Source of the DNA: Corynebacterium aquatimens
GTDB lineage: Bacteria; Actinomycetota; Actinomycetes; Mycobacteriales; Mycobacteriaceae
Assembly: GCF_030408395.1 (NCBI RefSeq)
Contig: NZ_CP046980.1
Coordinates: 2,046,001-2,110,000 of the forward strand
Direction: 5' to 3'
DNA: 64,000 nucleotides
This document shows positions 9,348-18,608 of this stretch, in pieces. Below the pieces are notes generated by a model, which had not been told where the DNA came from, did not search any database, and was given only the letters and a program-made list of their open reading frames with translations. Position numbers and translations under genes: made by a program. Numbering within the stretch: position 1 is the stretch's first letter; each line of letters starts with the position of its first letter.

Positions 9348-12300
9348 CTACTGAAAGTCGCGGCTCCCCCGGGTGAGGTATCCGCCAAGCTGGAGGTTTT
9401 CCAACCTGTCCGCAGTGATACTCACTGCCCCAGTGGCGTTGCGGACTATGCCGCGTACGATCATCGCTTTCGCCGTGCGGGAAGTAACGCGATCCCGGTT
9501 CCACAAACCGGGTGACACAACCACGTTGATCAAACCGGTTTCATCCTCAAGGCCCAAAAACGTAAGGCCGGAGGCAGTCTGGGGGCGCTGGCGGTGCGTG
9601 ACCACCCCGGCGACATAAACGCGCGTGCCGTCCTCAACGGTTTTCAGGTCCGCGGCGGTGAGCACCCCGGAGGAACGGAGATGTCCGCGCAGCATTTCCA
9701 TCGGTTGTTTGTCATGCGTGACCCCGGTGGACGCGACATCCGCGGCTATGAGTTCAAAGCTGCTCATCCCCGGCAACGCCGGCGCCTCAATTGCAGAGAG
9801 GCCTTCTAACATTCCTTCGCGTTCCGTAGCGGCGACACCGGCCTGCCACAGGGCTTGCCTGCGATTCACCCCGAAGCAATCCAGGGCGCCTGCCTTCGCC
9901 AGGGCCTCCACGTGTTCGAGGCTAAGGTCCGCGCGACGGGAAAGATCGGGGATGCCGCTAAACGGCTGGGCTGTTTCAATCCGTTCAGCAGCTTTATCCC
10001 CAAGCCCCTTAATCAGGTTCAACCCCACCCGGATCGTGCCGTGATCAAGGCAACGGGCCTCCAGACCGGAATCATTCACGCTCACCGGCAGCACCGTGAT
10101 GCCGTGGCGGCGGGCGTCTTGGATCAAGGACTGCGGGGAATAAAAACCCATCGGTTGCGCACGTAATAATCCCACGCAAAACTGCGCTGGATAATAGTGC
10201 TTGAACCAGGCGGAGAAATACACCAGTGAGGCAAACGATTGGGAATGGGATTCTGGGAACCCGTAGGCAGCGAACGCCACGATCTTCGCCCACAGACGCG
10301 CCGCGGTTTCTTCCTCTATCTGGTTCGCCTCAAAGCATCCGTCGAAAAAGCGCTGGCGCAACGCCTCCATCTTTGCTGGTGACCGCTTTGAGCCCATCGC
10401 GCGCCGCAATGAGTCCGCCTCCGCCCCGGAAAAACCAGCAGCATCGACCGCGACCTGCATGAGTTGTTCCTGGAACAGCGGCACACCCAGGGTCTTGCCC
10501 AGCGAATGTTCCAGCACAGGATGTTCGTAGGTGACTTCTTCCACGCCGTCGCGCCGCCGCAGGTAGGGGTGCACCGAACCGCCTTGGATTGGGCCCGGGC
10601 GGATTAAAGCAACCTCCACCACCAGGTCAAAGAACACGCGTGGTTTCAGCCGCGGCAAGGTGCCCATCTGCGCGCGAGATTCCACCTGGAAAACTCCCAC
10701 AGAATCAGCACGGCACAGCATGTCATACACGGCAGGGTCTTTGAGGTCGAGTTCCCACAAGTTCACCGTGCGGCCTTCTGTTTCTTTCACCAGATCAATC
10801 ATGTGGTGCAGCGCTTCCAGCATCCCCAGGCCCAGCAGGTCAAACTTCACCAGTCCCGCCGCCGCACAGTCGTCTTTATCCCACTGCACTACGGAGCGGT
10901 TTTCCATCCGCGCCCACTCAGTGGGCACAACATCCGCAATCGGCCGATCGCAGATGACCATGCCCCCGGAGTGAATGCCAAGGTGCCGCGGCTGACCTTT
11001 CAGTTGCTCCGCCAGGGAGGACACCCGCCCCGGCGGGTCCGCAATCCCCTTGGACCATCCGTCCGCGGCACCTTGCGGGTAGCCCAAGGCACGCGCTGCG
11101 TCTCGTACCGCCCCTTTGCGGCGGTACGTGATCACGTTGGCTACCTGCGCCGCGTTGTCGCGCCCATAGGTCGCGTACGCGTACTGGATTACCTCTTCAC
11201 GCCGACCAGATTCAATATCTATGTCAATATCCGGCGGCCCATCCCGATCCGGGGAAAGGAAGCGCTCAAAAAGCAGGCCGGCTTCTATCGGTTCAACGTT
11301 GGTGATTCCTAGGGCAAAACACACCGCGGAGTTCGCCGCAGAGCCGCGACCTTGGCACAAAATGTTCTCCCGGCGGCAGAAATCCACCAGGTCATTGACA
11401 ATGAGGAAATACCCAGGAAACCCCAGCTTGGAGATCACCCCCAGTTCATGCCGAATTTGCGCCACTGCGCGATCCCGCGTGTCCTGCGACCGCGTGGCGT
11501 ACCGTTCTTGCCCGCGAACATGCACCAGGTGGCGCAACCACCCCATCTCGTCATATCCATCAGGCGTGGGAAACGGTGGCAAGTTCGGTGCCACCAAGTC
11601 CAAGTCAAAAGCACAGTCCTTCGCTAGTTGCAGTGCCGTATCAATCATTCCCGCACAGTCAGGGGCAGCAGCAAGGATCTGTTCGCCGGAGCGCAGCCAG
11701 TTCGCGCCCATCGGGTGCAAGTCCCCCCAGGCATCGCCTAATGCTTGACGACGAGCCAGTGCGCGCTTTGCAGCAGCCAACCGGGCCCGGTCACGGGTGG
11801 CGGCACCGGGCAAGGCCGTGACAATGGCTGGCAGCTCCGGATGTGCCTGAAGTGCAGCGTGGTGATCCGCATCTTCTGGAGTCATGGTGATGGCGAACTC
11901 CCGCACTACATTGTCCCGACCAAAACATTCGATCAGGTAATCGATATCTTCCGCCCAGGACCATCCAGCAAGCACCACGCAGTTTCCCCTCAAAGCGTCA
12001 GCGATGAGCTCCATGGGTGGATACGCCACTTTGTCTTTCTGTCCCGTGACCATGTGCGCTTGCGTGATCAGATGCGACAGGCGCCGATACCCTTCCGGAC
12101 CCCGCGCAATCAACGGCAGGGGTGCGCCCCACCCCCCATCCGCAATAGTCAGCTCCGCCCCATACACCGTCGCCACACCCGCCGCTTTCGCAGCATCCGC
12201 GAATTTCACAGCGCCATAGAATCCATCACGATCAAGCAGGCCAAGGGCCTCAATCCCAAGCTCACACGCCCTCGAAACAAGCTCTTCAGGTTCTGACGCG

Positions 12301-12506
12301 CCGCCGGTTTCACTGAGAAAACTGTAGGTCGACACGGCGTGGAGCTCCGCGAACGGAATGCCGCCGGGCGCACGTTTATGGTCAACGGGCGGCGGCGCGG
12401 GAAGGTGATTCACGGGCACGGGAATCGGGCCGGGCCGACCGGACAAAATCCGCTCGATCCGCGACCACGGCATCCGCGCGCCTCCATTGAACTCCATGCG
12501 TTTCAT
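9348..12506 (-). CDS. dnaE2: Error-prone DNA polymerase, C-family (ImuC type)
   Basis: A 1052-residue second alpha subunit of DNA polymerase III used for SOS-induced mutagenic lesion bypass, acting with ImuA' and ImuB. An N-terminal PHP domain (FAELHAVSTYSFLSETGGAS) is followed by the C-family palm with the metal-binding acidic motif PDIDIDIESGRR, then QGRGSAANSAVCFALGI upstream of it, and a C-terminal OB domain (RVYVAGVVTHRQRPQTASG). Length and order match DnaE2 and not the replicative DnaE1. It lies about 3.7 kb from imuB, separated by metQNI and a sucrase/ferredoxin-like gene. A partial LexA-like box lies 24 bp upstream of the start. Confidence 0.95.
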   Translation of the reverse strand: MKRMEFNGGARMPWSRIERILSGRPGPIPVPVNHLPAPPPVDHKRAPGGIPFAELHAVSTYSFLSETGGASEPEELVSRACELGIEALGLLDRDGFYGAVKFADAAKAAGVATVYGAELTIADGGWGAPLPLIARGPEGYRRLSHLITQAHMVTGQKDKVAYPPMELIADALRGNCVVLAGWSWAEDIDYLIECFGRDNVVREFAITMTPEDADHHAALQAHPELPAIVTALPGAATRDRARLAAAKRALARRQALGDAWGDLHPMGANWLRSGEQILAAAPDCAGMIDTALQLAKDCAFDLDLVAPNLPPFPTPDGYDEMGWLRHLVHVRGQERYATRSQDTRDRAVAQIRHELGVISKLGFPGYFLIVNDLVDFCRRENILCQGRGSAANSAVCFALGITNVEPIEAGLLFERFLSPDRDGPPDIDIDIESGRREEVIQYAYATYGRDNAAQVANVITYRRKGAVRDAARALGYPQGAADGWSKGIADPPGRVSSLAEQLKGQPRHLGIHSGGMVICDRPIADVVPTEWARMENRSVVQWDKDDCAAAGLVKFDLLGLGMLEALHHMIDLVKETEGRTVNLWELDLKDPAVYDMLCRADSVGVFQVESRAQMGTLPRLKPRVFFDLVVEVALIRPGPIQGGSVHPYLRRRDGVEEVTYEHPVLEHSLGKTLGVPLFQEQLMQVAVDAAGFSGAEADSLRRAMGSKRSPAKMEALRQRFFDGCFEANQIEEETAARLWAKIVAFAAYGFPESHSQSFASLVYFSAWFKHYYPAQFCVGLLRAQPMGFYSPQSLIQDARRHGITVLPVSVNDSGLEARCLDHGTIRVGLNLIKGLGDKAAERIETAQPFSGIPDLSRRADLSLEHVEALAKAGALDCFGVNRRQALWQAGVAATEREGMLEGLSAIEAPALPGMSSFELIAADVASTGVTHDKQPMEMLRGHLRSSGVLTAADLKTVEDGTRVYVAGVVTHRQRPQTASGLTFLGLEDETGLINVVVSPGLWNRDRVTSRTAKAMIVRGIVRNATGAVSITADRLENLQLGGYLTRGSRDFQ

Positions 12507-12529
12507 GGTAATAGCATCCGCGACATTAT

Positions 12530-12545
12530 TCGAACTTGCGTACTA
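12530..12545. promoter_or_regulatory. Weak LexA-box candidate upstream of dnaE2
   Basis: TCGAACTTGCGTACTA matches the actinobacterial SOS consensus TCGAACA-NN-TGTTCGA at about 10 of 14 fixed positions: the left half is perfect and the right half is poor. It lies in the dnaE2-metQ divergent region, at a distance that would let it control dnaE2, whose relatives are SOS induced. Treat as a candidate only. Confidence 0.3.
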
Positions 12546-12574
12546 ACATCGCGAAACGTCTTGTTTCAAAGAAG

Positions 12575-12590
12575 TAGACTAAGCGGTGCA
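12575..12590. promoter_or_regulatory. Possible McbR-type half-site upstream of metQ
   Basis: TAGAC-TAAGCG-GTGCA resembles the McbR operator TAGAC-N6-GTCTA, with the left half perfect and 3 of 5 matches in the right half. McbR represses methionine genes including metQNI in C. glutamicum. The position, about 50 bp before the metQ start, is sensible for a repressor, but the right half is weak. Confidence 0.25.
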
Positions 12591-12637
12591 GCAGGTGTTA
12601 AGTTCTGTGCAGTTGAACCGATAGAAAGGCATAGATA

Positions 12638-13519
12638 ATGCGCATTAAGAAGATTGTTGCCGCAACCGCGGCATCTGCACTGGCCCTCGCCGGCCTGGCC
12701 GCATGCTCCGACTCCACGGAGGCAGGCAAGGGCACGGACGACAACAAGGTCGTCATCGGCACCACGGACGCGGACCAGGACGCCTGGAAGGTGTTTGAAG
12801 AAGAGGTAAAGAAGGAAGGCATCGACCTTGAGGTGAAGAAGTTCACCGAGTACACCCCGGTGAACCCTGCTCTGAGCGAGAAGCAGATTGACATCTCCAA
12901 GTTCCAGACCATTGACTACCAGGCAAAGTACAACGTCTCGGCTGGTAAGGACACGAAGATCATCGGCTCCGGTGAGATCAACACCTTGGGCCTGTTCTGG
13001 AAGGACCACGACAGCCTCGACGGCATTGAGGGCCAGGAAATCGCCATCCCTAACGATGACTCTAACCAGGGCCGCGCCATCAACGTGCTGGTTCAGGCTG
13101 GCCTGGTGAAGGTCAAGGACGGCGCTAGCAAGCTCACCCCGACCCCGAACGACATTGTCAAGGACGAGTCCAAGGTGAAAGTCGTTGCAGTGGACGCATC
13201 CCAGACGCCGGCTGCGTACAACGAAGGCCGCCCGGCTGTGATCAACAACAACTGGCTGGAACGCGCGAACATCGACGCGAAGTCCGCTGTCTACGCAGAC
13301 GACCCGAACTCTGAGTTGGCGGAGCCCTACATCAACGTCTTCTCCGTCCGCGCAGAAGACATTGACAACCCGACGTACGAGAAGTTGGTCGAGATCTGGC
13401 AGTCCGACGCTGTGACCGAGGCACTGGAGAAGCAGACCAAGGGCACCGCAGTTCAGGTCAAGAAGGACAAGACCGAGCTGAACAAGATCCTCGAGCGCCT
13501 TCAGAACGAGAGCAAGTAA
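12638..13519 (+). CDS. metQ: Methionine ABC transporter substrate-binding lipoprotein
   Basis: A 293-residue NlpA/MetQ family lipoprotein that binds D/L-methionine outside the membrane. The N-terminal signal ends in the lipobox LAGLAAC, so Cys is lipidated. Family sequences include VVIGTTDADQDAW, EQEIAIPNDDSNQGRA-like text near residue 140 and VINNNWLERANID. A Shine-Dalgarno (AAAGG) precedes the ATG. The TTG start of metN follows its stop codon directly, so metQ-metN-metI are one operon. Confidence 0.92.
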   Translation: MRIKKIVAATAASALALAGLAACSDSTEAGKGTDDNKVVIGTTDADQDAWKVFEEEVKKEGIDLEVKKFTEYTPVNPALSEKQIDISKFQTIDYQAKYNVSAGKDTKIIGSGEINTLGLFWKDHDSLDGIEGQEIAIPNDDSNQGRAINVLVQAGLVKVKDGASKLTPTPNDIVKDESKVKVVAVDASQTPAAYNEGRPAVINNNWLERANIDAKSAVYADDPNSELAEPYINVFSVRAEDIDNPTYEKLVEIWQSDAVTEALEKQTKGTAVQVKKDKTELNKILERLQNESK

Positions 13520-14572
13520 TTGAGTACCGCCGGCACCCGGATTGAATTCCGGGACGTGAACAAGACGTTCCGCTCTAAAAGTGGAACCGACATTGTTGCG
13601 CTAGACAACGTCACTCTCACCGTCGAACCTGGGGAGATCCTTGGCGTCATCGGATATTCGGGTGCTGGTAAATCCACGCTCGTTCGCATGATCAACGGGC
13701 TAGACACGCCCACCAGCGGCGAGATCCTGCTCGACGGTAAGAACATCGTGGGGCTGAGCGAGTCCAAGCTGCGCGATGTTCGCCGCAACATTGGCATGAT
13801 CTTCCAGCAGTTCAACCTGCTGAACTCGCTTAATGCGGCGGGCAACATCGAGTACCCGCTGAAGCTCACCGACATGAGCAAAGCGGAGCGCAAAGCCCGC
13901 GTCGCCGAGCTGCTGGAGTTCGTCGGCCTGTCTGAGCGCGGCACGAACTACCCGGAGCAGCTCTCCGGCGGGCAGAAACAGCGCGTCGGCATCGCCCGCG
14001 CGCTGGCCAACAATCCTTCGCTTTTGCTTGCCGACGAAGCAACGTCCGCCCTGGACCCGGAGACCACCAAAGAGGTCCTTGACCTTTTGCGTGAGATCAA
14101 CGAGAGCACGGGCATTACCATCGTGGTGATTACTCACGAGATGGACGTGATCCGCTCTATCGCGGACAAAGTCGCGGTGATGGAAGCTGGCCGCGTGGTG
14201 GAGTACGGGCGCATCTCTGATGTGTTTGCTCATCCCCAAACTCACGTTGCCCAACGCTTCGTGGCAACGTCATTGCGCAATACGCCGATGGACCATGAGG
14301 TGGATGAGCTGTTCGCTGATGCTGACGCGAGCGCCCGACTGTTCACGGTAGAACTCACCGAAGATTCGGGCTTTTTCGCCGCGGCGTCACGCCTTGCGGA
14401 CCAAGGCGTAAGCCTACGCGTGGTCCACGGCGCGGTGACCACCTTGCAACAACAGTCCTTTGGCAAGCTCACCGTTCGTCTCAGCAGCACTGATCCGAAC
14501 GGGCAGCGCGCCATCGAGGATTTCTACCGCACTTTGCAACAGACCACCGACATTAAGGAGGTCACCCGATGA
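13520..14572 (+). CDS. metN: Methionine ABC transporter ATP-binding protein
   Basis: A 350-residue ABC ATPase that energises methionine import. Walker A is GYSGAGKST, the signature motif is LSGGQKQRVGIARAL, and Walker B is LLLADEATSALDPET. The C-terminal ~80 residues form the NIL/C2 regulatory domain that binds methionine and blocks transport in the E. coli homologue. The TTG start abuts the metQ stop; its own stop overlaps the metI start by 4 bp. Position, domain composition and neighbours agree. Confidence 0.93.
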   Translation: MSTAGTRIEFRDVNKTFRSKSGTDIVALDNVTLTVEPGEILGVIGYSGAGKSTLVRMINGLDTPTSGEILLDGKNIVGLSESKLRDVRRNIGMIFQQFNLLNSLNAAGNIEYPLKLTDMSKAERKARVAELLEFVGLSERGTNYPEQLSGGQKQRVGIARALANNPSLLLADEATSALDPETTKEVLDLLREINESTGITIVVITHEMDVIRSIADKVAVMEAGRVVEYGRISDVFAHPQTHVAQRFVATSLRNTPMDHEVDELFADADASARLFTVELTEDSGFFAAASRLADQGVSLRVVHGAVTTLQQQSFGKLTVRLSSTDPNGQRAIEDFYRTLQQTTDIKEVTR

Positions 14573-15252
14573 CCGACGTGATCCTAGCCAGTGGCCCTGA
14601 TTGGGCATCACTACGCGAACCGTTCATTGAGGCTTTCATTGACACGATGTACATGGTCGCGGTGACGATGGTGGTCTCCGGGTTCTTCGGCCTGATCATG
14701 GGTATTTTGCTCTACACCACCCGCCGCGGCGGCGTTTTGCAAAACTCCTTCGTCTACTGGGCGATCAACATCGCGGTGAACTTCTTCCGCCCCATCCCGT
14801 TCATCATCATGATCGCGATGCTCTACCCCATCACGCTTCAAGTGGTGGGCACGACGATTGGCCGCGGCGCAGCAACGTTCGTGATGTGCGTGGCAGCATC
14901 CTTTACAGTCGCCCGCATCGTGGAACAAAACCTCGTGGCCATTGACCCCGGCGTCATTGAGGCAGCCCGCGCGATGGGCGCGAGCCCCTTAAGAATCATC
15001 CGCACGGTGATCATTCCGGAGGCTCTAGGCCCGCTTATCCTGGGCTTCACCTTCATCTTCATCGCCGTCATTGATATGTCCGCCATGGCCGGTTACATCG
15101 GCGGCGGCGGTTTGGGTGACTTCGCCATCGTCAACGGTTACCGCGCCTACGAACCACTGGTCACCTATGCGGCCGTCATCGTGATCGTCCTGATCGTTCA
15201 GTTGGCGCAGCTTTTAGGCAACCTCCTGTCGCGCAAGATCATGCGCCGGTAA
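14569..15252 (+). CDS. metI: Methionine ABC transporter permease
   Basis: A 227-residue inner-membrane permease with five to six predicted helices and the ABC coupling motif EAARAMGASPLRIIRTVIIPEAL. A good ribosome site (GGAGG) lies 7 bp before the ATG within the end of metN. The 3' end overlaps the convergent sucrase/ferredoxin-like gene by 14 bp. Confidence 0.93.
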   Translation: MTDVILASGPDWASLREPFIEAFIDTMYMVAVTMVVSGFFGLIMGILLYTTRRGGVLQNSFVYWAINIAVNFFRPIPFIIMIAMLYPITLQVVGTTIGRGAATFVMCVAASFTVARIVEQNLVAIDPGVIEAARAMGASPLRIIRTVIIPEALGPLILGFTFIFIAVIDMSAMAGYIGGGGLGDFAIVNGYRAYEPLVTYAAVIVIVLIVQLAQLLGNLLSRKIMRR

Positions 15253-16153
15253 TCTGCAGATCGTCGACCTGCCAGTAGGTTGCCTCTTTCGGCACACCAC
15301 CGCACGAAGAAATGACGCCGTGCGCCGGCTTCGTCGATAAGAAAAGCTCGAACTTCCGGCCCGTGGCACCGCACCGCATGACGACGGTCGCCTTTCCGTC
15401 GCCCTGCTCGCAGCTGACTAGCGACAGCTGCCCGTAGGCGACATCTTCCCCAGCCAGCTGGAGGTGCTGCGCCACGGCGAGTTCCGCAACCTGCGCGGGC
15501 GCGGGTAACAACCCATTACCGCGGTTTCCTGGCACGAACATCTGCCCGCGCATGGCCGCGGCAATCATCGCCTCAGTTGCCTCTAAATTCATCCGCCCGA
15601 AGCTATAGCCCCACGGCATGAGCAGCATCGCAGCCGCGAAACGGTGGCCTTTGACGTGCGAGGACTCCCACACGACCTCCCCCGTCGACGCAAAGGGGTA
15701 GCGTTTATCCAACTCTTTGACCAGGGGGCGGCCTTTGATCGCACAACAGCGATCCCGCTTCGCGTGCGTACACACCAGCACCAGCGGCGCCATGCGCGTC
15801 TGCGCGCGATTCTTGCCGGGCCCAGTCAAGTCAAGGTCCAAAAGAGCCTCTGGCTTATCGACGAAGAGACCTTCGGTGATCCCCAATTCCGGGAACACCA
15901 AGTACACACGGTGGCGGGTAATAGCGCGCCCCTCGCGCGTGGGGTGGCGGATCAGCTGGAACGCTGCGCCATGGGCATCCATGTGTGCTTTCAGCTTCGC
16001 GGAGAGCTCCTCACCGAACGTCCCCCCATCCAGCACGTCACGGCTCCACGGGCCCGGCCACTCAAACAAAACATAAAAGCGAGCCTTCTTCGCAGTGCCG
16101 GGCAGTGGTTCCACCTCCACGTCGGAGCACAACTGCCTAGGAATGCCTGCCAT
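15239..16153 (-). CDS. Sucrase/ferredoxin-like (thioredoxin-like [2Fe-2S]) protein
   Basis: A 304-residue cytosolic protein of the sucrase/ferredoxin-like family (thioredoxin-like ferredoxin fold). The cluster-binding part shows VCTHAKRDRCCAIKGRP with three cysteines, followed by VWESSHVKGHRFAAAMLLMPWG, the family's most conserved block, and SSCGGVPKEATYWQVDDL at the end. The start codon directly abuts a DtxR-like box, so iron limitation may induce it. Homologues are linked to iron and siderophore genes; the exact reaction is unknown. It separates metQNI from imuB. Confidence 0.75.
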   Translation of the reverse strand: MAGIPRQLCSDVEVEPLPGTAKKARFYVLFEWPGPWSRDVLDGGTFGEELSAKLKAHMDAHGAAFQLIRHPTREGRAITRHRVYLVFPELGITEGLFVDKPEALLDLDLTGPGKNRAQTRMAPLVLVCTHAKRDRCCAIKGRPLVKELDKRYPFASTGEVVWESSHVKGHRFAAAMLLMPWGYSFGRMNLEATEAMIAAAMRGQMFVPGNRGNGLLPAPAQVAELAVAQHLQLAGEDVAYGQLSLVSCEQGDGKATVVMRCGATGRKFELFLSTKPAHGVISSCGGVPKEATYWQVDDLQITGA

Positions 16154-16172
16154 GCGTATTAGCCTAACCTAA
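16154..16172. promoter_or_regulatory. DtxR-box candidate
   Basis: Fourteen consecutive bases TTAGCCTAACCTAA (16159-16172) are identical to the right part of the DtxR/IdeR consensus TTAGGTTAGCCTAACCTAA; the left five bases do not match. The site lies directly next to the start codon of the sucrase/ferredoxin-like gene, where binding of Fe-DtxR would block transcription or initiation. Confidence 0.55.
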
Positions 16173-16199
16173 GTCGCTGCCATCACTTAATGTCCCTCC

Positions 16200-17786
16200 T
16201 TAGCGGTAGATAGCCTCTACCTTCCACTGCTGGCCCACCCACATCAGCAACCAGGCCATCGGCCCAGCCTCCCCCGTGCCTGTTACCTGCATGCGAGCTA
16301 CTTTCAACGGGGTGTCTGTCCACCACCCTTCATCCACAGGCCATGGTCCTGCCCACCCAGTGACTACATACCGGTCTTTGCCCCACGCCAACGCGTACGG
16401 GGTTGAGGTGAGCAACACTTCAGCGGTCACACCGACCTTGTTCGCTGCATCATCGATCAGCACAATGCGTGACGCCGGGTGATCGATTCCACCGCCACGG
16501 ATCAGCGTGCGCGGCGAAACTAGTTCGGTGGGTAACGGCTCTGGGATCGCGCCCGGCCAAGCAGCATCCGGTACCACGGGCGGCTGTTCCCCAAACGGGA
16601 CGAGCGCAATACGTTCCGCCACCCCGCGGCCGCCCACGAGATGCGGCTGCACCACAGCGTCAATTCCCAGAGATGACTGGACGCGCTCCGCCACCTTCTG
16701 TGCTTCCATTTTGGCTGCACGCCCTGCTGTGCTCCCCCACAGCTCACCGACGGATTCCGGCAGCGCGACTTCAACCGGATCAAGGATCAGTGACTCGATC
16801 GCCCCTGCTCCCCCGCCGGTGAGCCAGCTATCCAGCTGCCAGCGCACCCGGTCCGCCGTCGCCGCTTCGGTGAGCGCATCACGGGTCCGCCATATCCGCT
16901 CCACCCTCGTGCCATCAACAAGCTGGGCGATCACCTTCAGCCGCATGCACACGCATCCCGCATCCCGCAGCTTCTCATGCAGGCGGGCCGCCAACATGCG
17001 GGCACCGAACGCCGCCTCATCAACGCGCTGAATCGGATCATCCGGCGTGATCGCCACCGCCAAGTCCTCCACGGGCAGTTCCGGCGCAACCCTGCGGTCG
17101 GGCGCAGCCCGCGCAATGCGGTGGCAGTGCAACCCAGCGGCCCCAAAACGCGTTGACACCGCCGTGACAGGCAGCGCCGCGAGCTCCCCCAACGTGGAAA
17201 TCCCCAGCTGCCGCAAACTCCCCACCGTCTCCGGATCAGCGCCAAGCGATACCTCAGCGGTCAGCATGCTCAACGGCTGCGATGCCAAGAACTGCGCCGA
17301 TTCCCCCGGTGGAACTACATGCCCACAACGCGCGGCGATCATCGCGGTGGCCAACTCATCTGCGGCCCCGGCGAGCGCATCAATTCCCCGCCGTGACGCC
17401 GCATCAATCAGCATCTCCGTAGCTACGTCTTCACCGCCGTGGAAACGCGCCGGCGCCGCGAGGTCAACGACCACCAACCCCGGACGCAGCACTTCCACGG
17501 AGGAGGCAACATCATCAAAACTTTCCGCCAGCGCCGCGAACATCCGGCCATCCCGATCCGGGTTGTCCTCAATCACTCTCAGCCCCGGGCACACCGACTG
17601 CGCATGGCGGACCTTCATCCCCCTACGCACACCCCGCTTACGCGCGTGCGCTGACACAACCTTGATGCGATGCTGCACGCCAATAGCCAGTGGTTCCACC
17701 AGCGCATCATCCGCATCTAACACCGCCGCGTGAATCGGCCAATCCGGGAACCACACCGCCGCCACGCGCATACTCTCACGCATCAC
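16200..17786 (-). CDS. imuB: Mutasome Y-family polymerase-like subunit ImuB
   Basis: A 528-residue DNA-polymerase-Y-like protein that acts as the scaffold of the SOS mutasome, linking ImuA', DnaE2 and the beta clamp. It begins VAAVWFPDWPIHAA and keeps the overall palm, helix-hairpin-helix (LRQLGISTLGELAALP) and little-finger layout, but the catalytic carboxylates of active Y polymerases are gone: the usual S-x-DE segment reads VVDLAAPARFHGG. That loss is typical of ImuB. The start overlaps the imuA' stop by 4 bp; the likely true start is the ATG in SMRVAAVW, a few codons inside. Confidence 0.9.
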   Translation of the reverse strand: MMRESMRVAAVWFPDWPIHAAVLDADDALVEPLAIGVQHRIKVVSAHARKRGVRRGMKVRHAQSVCPGLRVIEDNPDRDGRMFAALAESFDDVASSVEVLRPGLVVVDLAAPARFHGGEDVATEMLIDAASRRGIDALAGAADELATAMIAARCGHVVPPGESAQFLASQPLSMLTAEVSLGADPETVGSLRQLGISTLGELAALPVTAVSTRFGAAGLHCHRIARAAPDRRVAPELPVEDLAVAITPDDPIQRVDEAAFGARMLAARLHEKLRDAGCVCMRLKVIAQLVDGTRVERIWRTRDALTEAATADRVRWQLDSWLTGGGAGAIESLILDPVEVALPESVGELWGSTAGRAAKMEAQKVAERVQSSLGIDAVVQPHLVGGRGVAERIALVPFGEQPPVVPDAAWPGAIPEPLPTELVSPRTLIRGGGIDHPASRIVLIDDAANKVGVTAEVLLTSTPYALAWGKDRYVVTGWAGPWPVDEGWWTDTPLKVARMQVTGTGEAGPMAWLLMWVGQQWKVEAIYR

Positions 17787-18430
17787 AGCACCGCCTTAAG
17801 CACAGGCTTGAGCACAGAGTGGTCTTTCGCCTGACGCGCCCCCTGGCCCAGCGTGACAGTCCCGGATGCCGGTGACATCCCTTTCGCCTGACACCGGACC
17901 CGTAAGTCCACGCCAGTAATACGGCCGCTGCCCCGGCCGATGCCGGAATAGCCCTCCACTTTTGCGGTGACGGTAAGCGCCGGCGAAGCCACGGTCGCCC
18001 CAACCAGCACCAGCGCGGCTTTACCTTTGCGCAATTTGCCCAGTAGTGGTCGCGCACGCACCGGGGAGAGCTCTAACCGCACTGGTGAGCGATACACCAC
18101 CATATCCAGCCCTTCAGCCAGCACTCCCGCAATCCCCAGCGGATCCATCCCTGGCTCGGGGACAGCGATGATACGTTCGAGCCCCTCAACTGCCACGCCC
18201 GCATAGGACAACTCTGGCCAGCCCACTACCCCAACGAAACCACCAGCGGCGGTTACCCGACTAAGAATCTCCACCATCAACGCAGGTGTCTCACTCACGT
18301 GCGTAACCGCCCGACGCGCAAGACCGCCACCAGGAAGCAGCATGTTTAATTCCCCGCCCACAGGAAGAACGTCTACATGCTCAGAGATTTTCTCCAGCTT
18401 ATTCGCCGCACCGCCGCTCATCCGATCCAT
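17783..18430 (-). CDS. imuA': Mutasome accessory protein ImuA'
   Basis: RecA-like fold accessory protein of the actinobacterial mutasome. The frame is open back to a TTG at 18553 (256 aa), but a strong LexA box at 18497-18512 lies inside that extension. The ATG at 18430 (MDRMSGGAANKLEKISEH) leaves about 67 bp for a promoter and gives 216 residues, close to the roughly 200 of the mycobacterial protein as I remember it. The fold shows LLPGGGLARRAVTHV where RecA would have Walker A, without the GK-S/T. Directly upstream is one of two 112-bp repeats. It overlaps imuB by 4 bp. Confidence 0.8.
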   Translation of the reverse strand: MDRMSGGAANKLEKISEHVDVLPVGGELNMLLPGGGLARRAVTHVSETPALMVEILSRVTAAGGFVGVVGWPELSYAGVAVEGLERIIAVPEPGMDPLGIAGVLAEGLDMVVYRSPVRLELSPVRARPLLGKLRKGKAALVLVGATVASPALTVTAKVEGYSGIGRGSGRITGVDLRVRCQAKGMSPASGTVTLGQGARQAKDHSVLKPVLKAVL

Positions 18431-18496
18431 CTGTAGGCGCAGCTGCGCGATCTGCTCCGCCCGGGAAATATCCCCTCCGGGTTGCAGATCAATCTT

Positions 18497-18512
18497 ACGA
18501 ACAGATGTTCCA
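18497..18512 (-). promoter_or_regulatory. LexA (SOS) box of imuA'-imuB
   Basis: Read on the minus strand, TGGAACATCTGTTCGT matches TCGAACA-NN-TGTTCGA at 12 of 14 fixed positions, including both GAACA / TGTTC cores. It lies 67 bp before the preferred imuA' start. Mutasome genes are LexA-regulated in mycobacteria, so this is the expected control site. Confidence 0.75.
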
Positions 18513-18608
18513 CCCACGCGATCAATTATGCACCCGCCCCGCGACACGGTCAATCCGTTAATTCGAACGCAAGTACGGGAAGAGCCCGAATCTACACAGG
18601 CTCAACAA

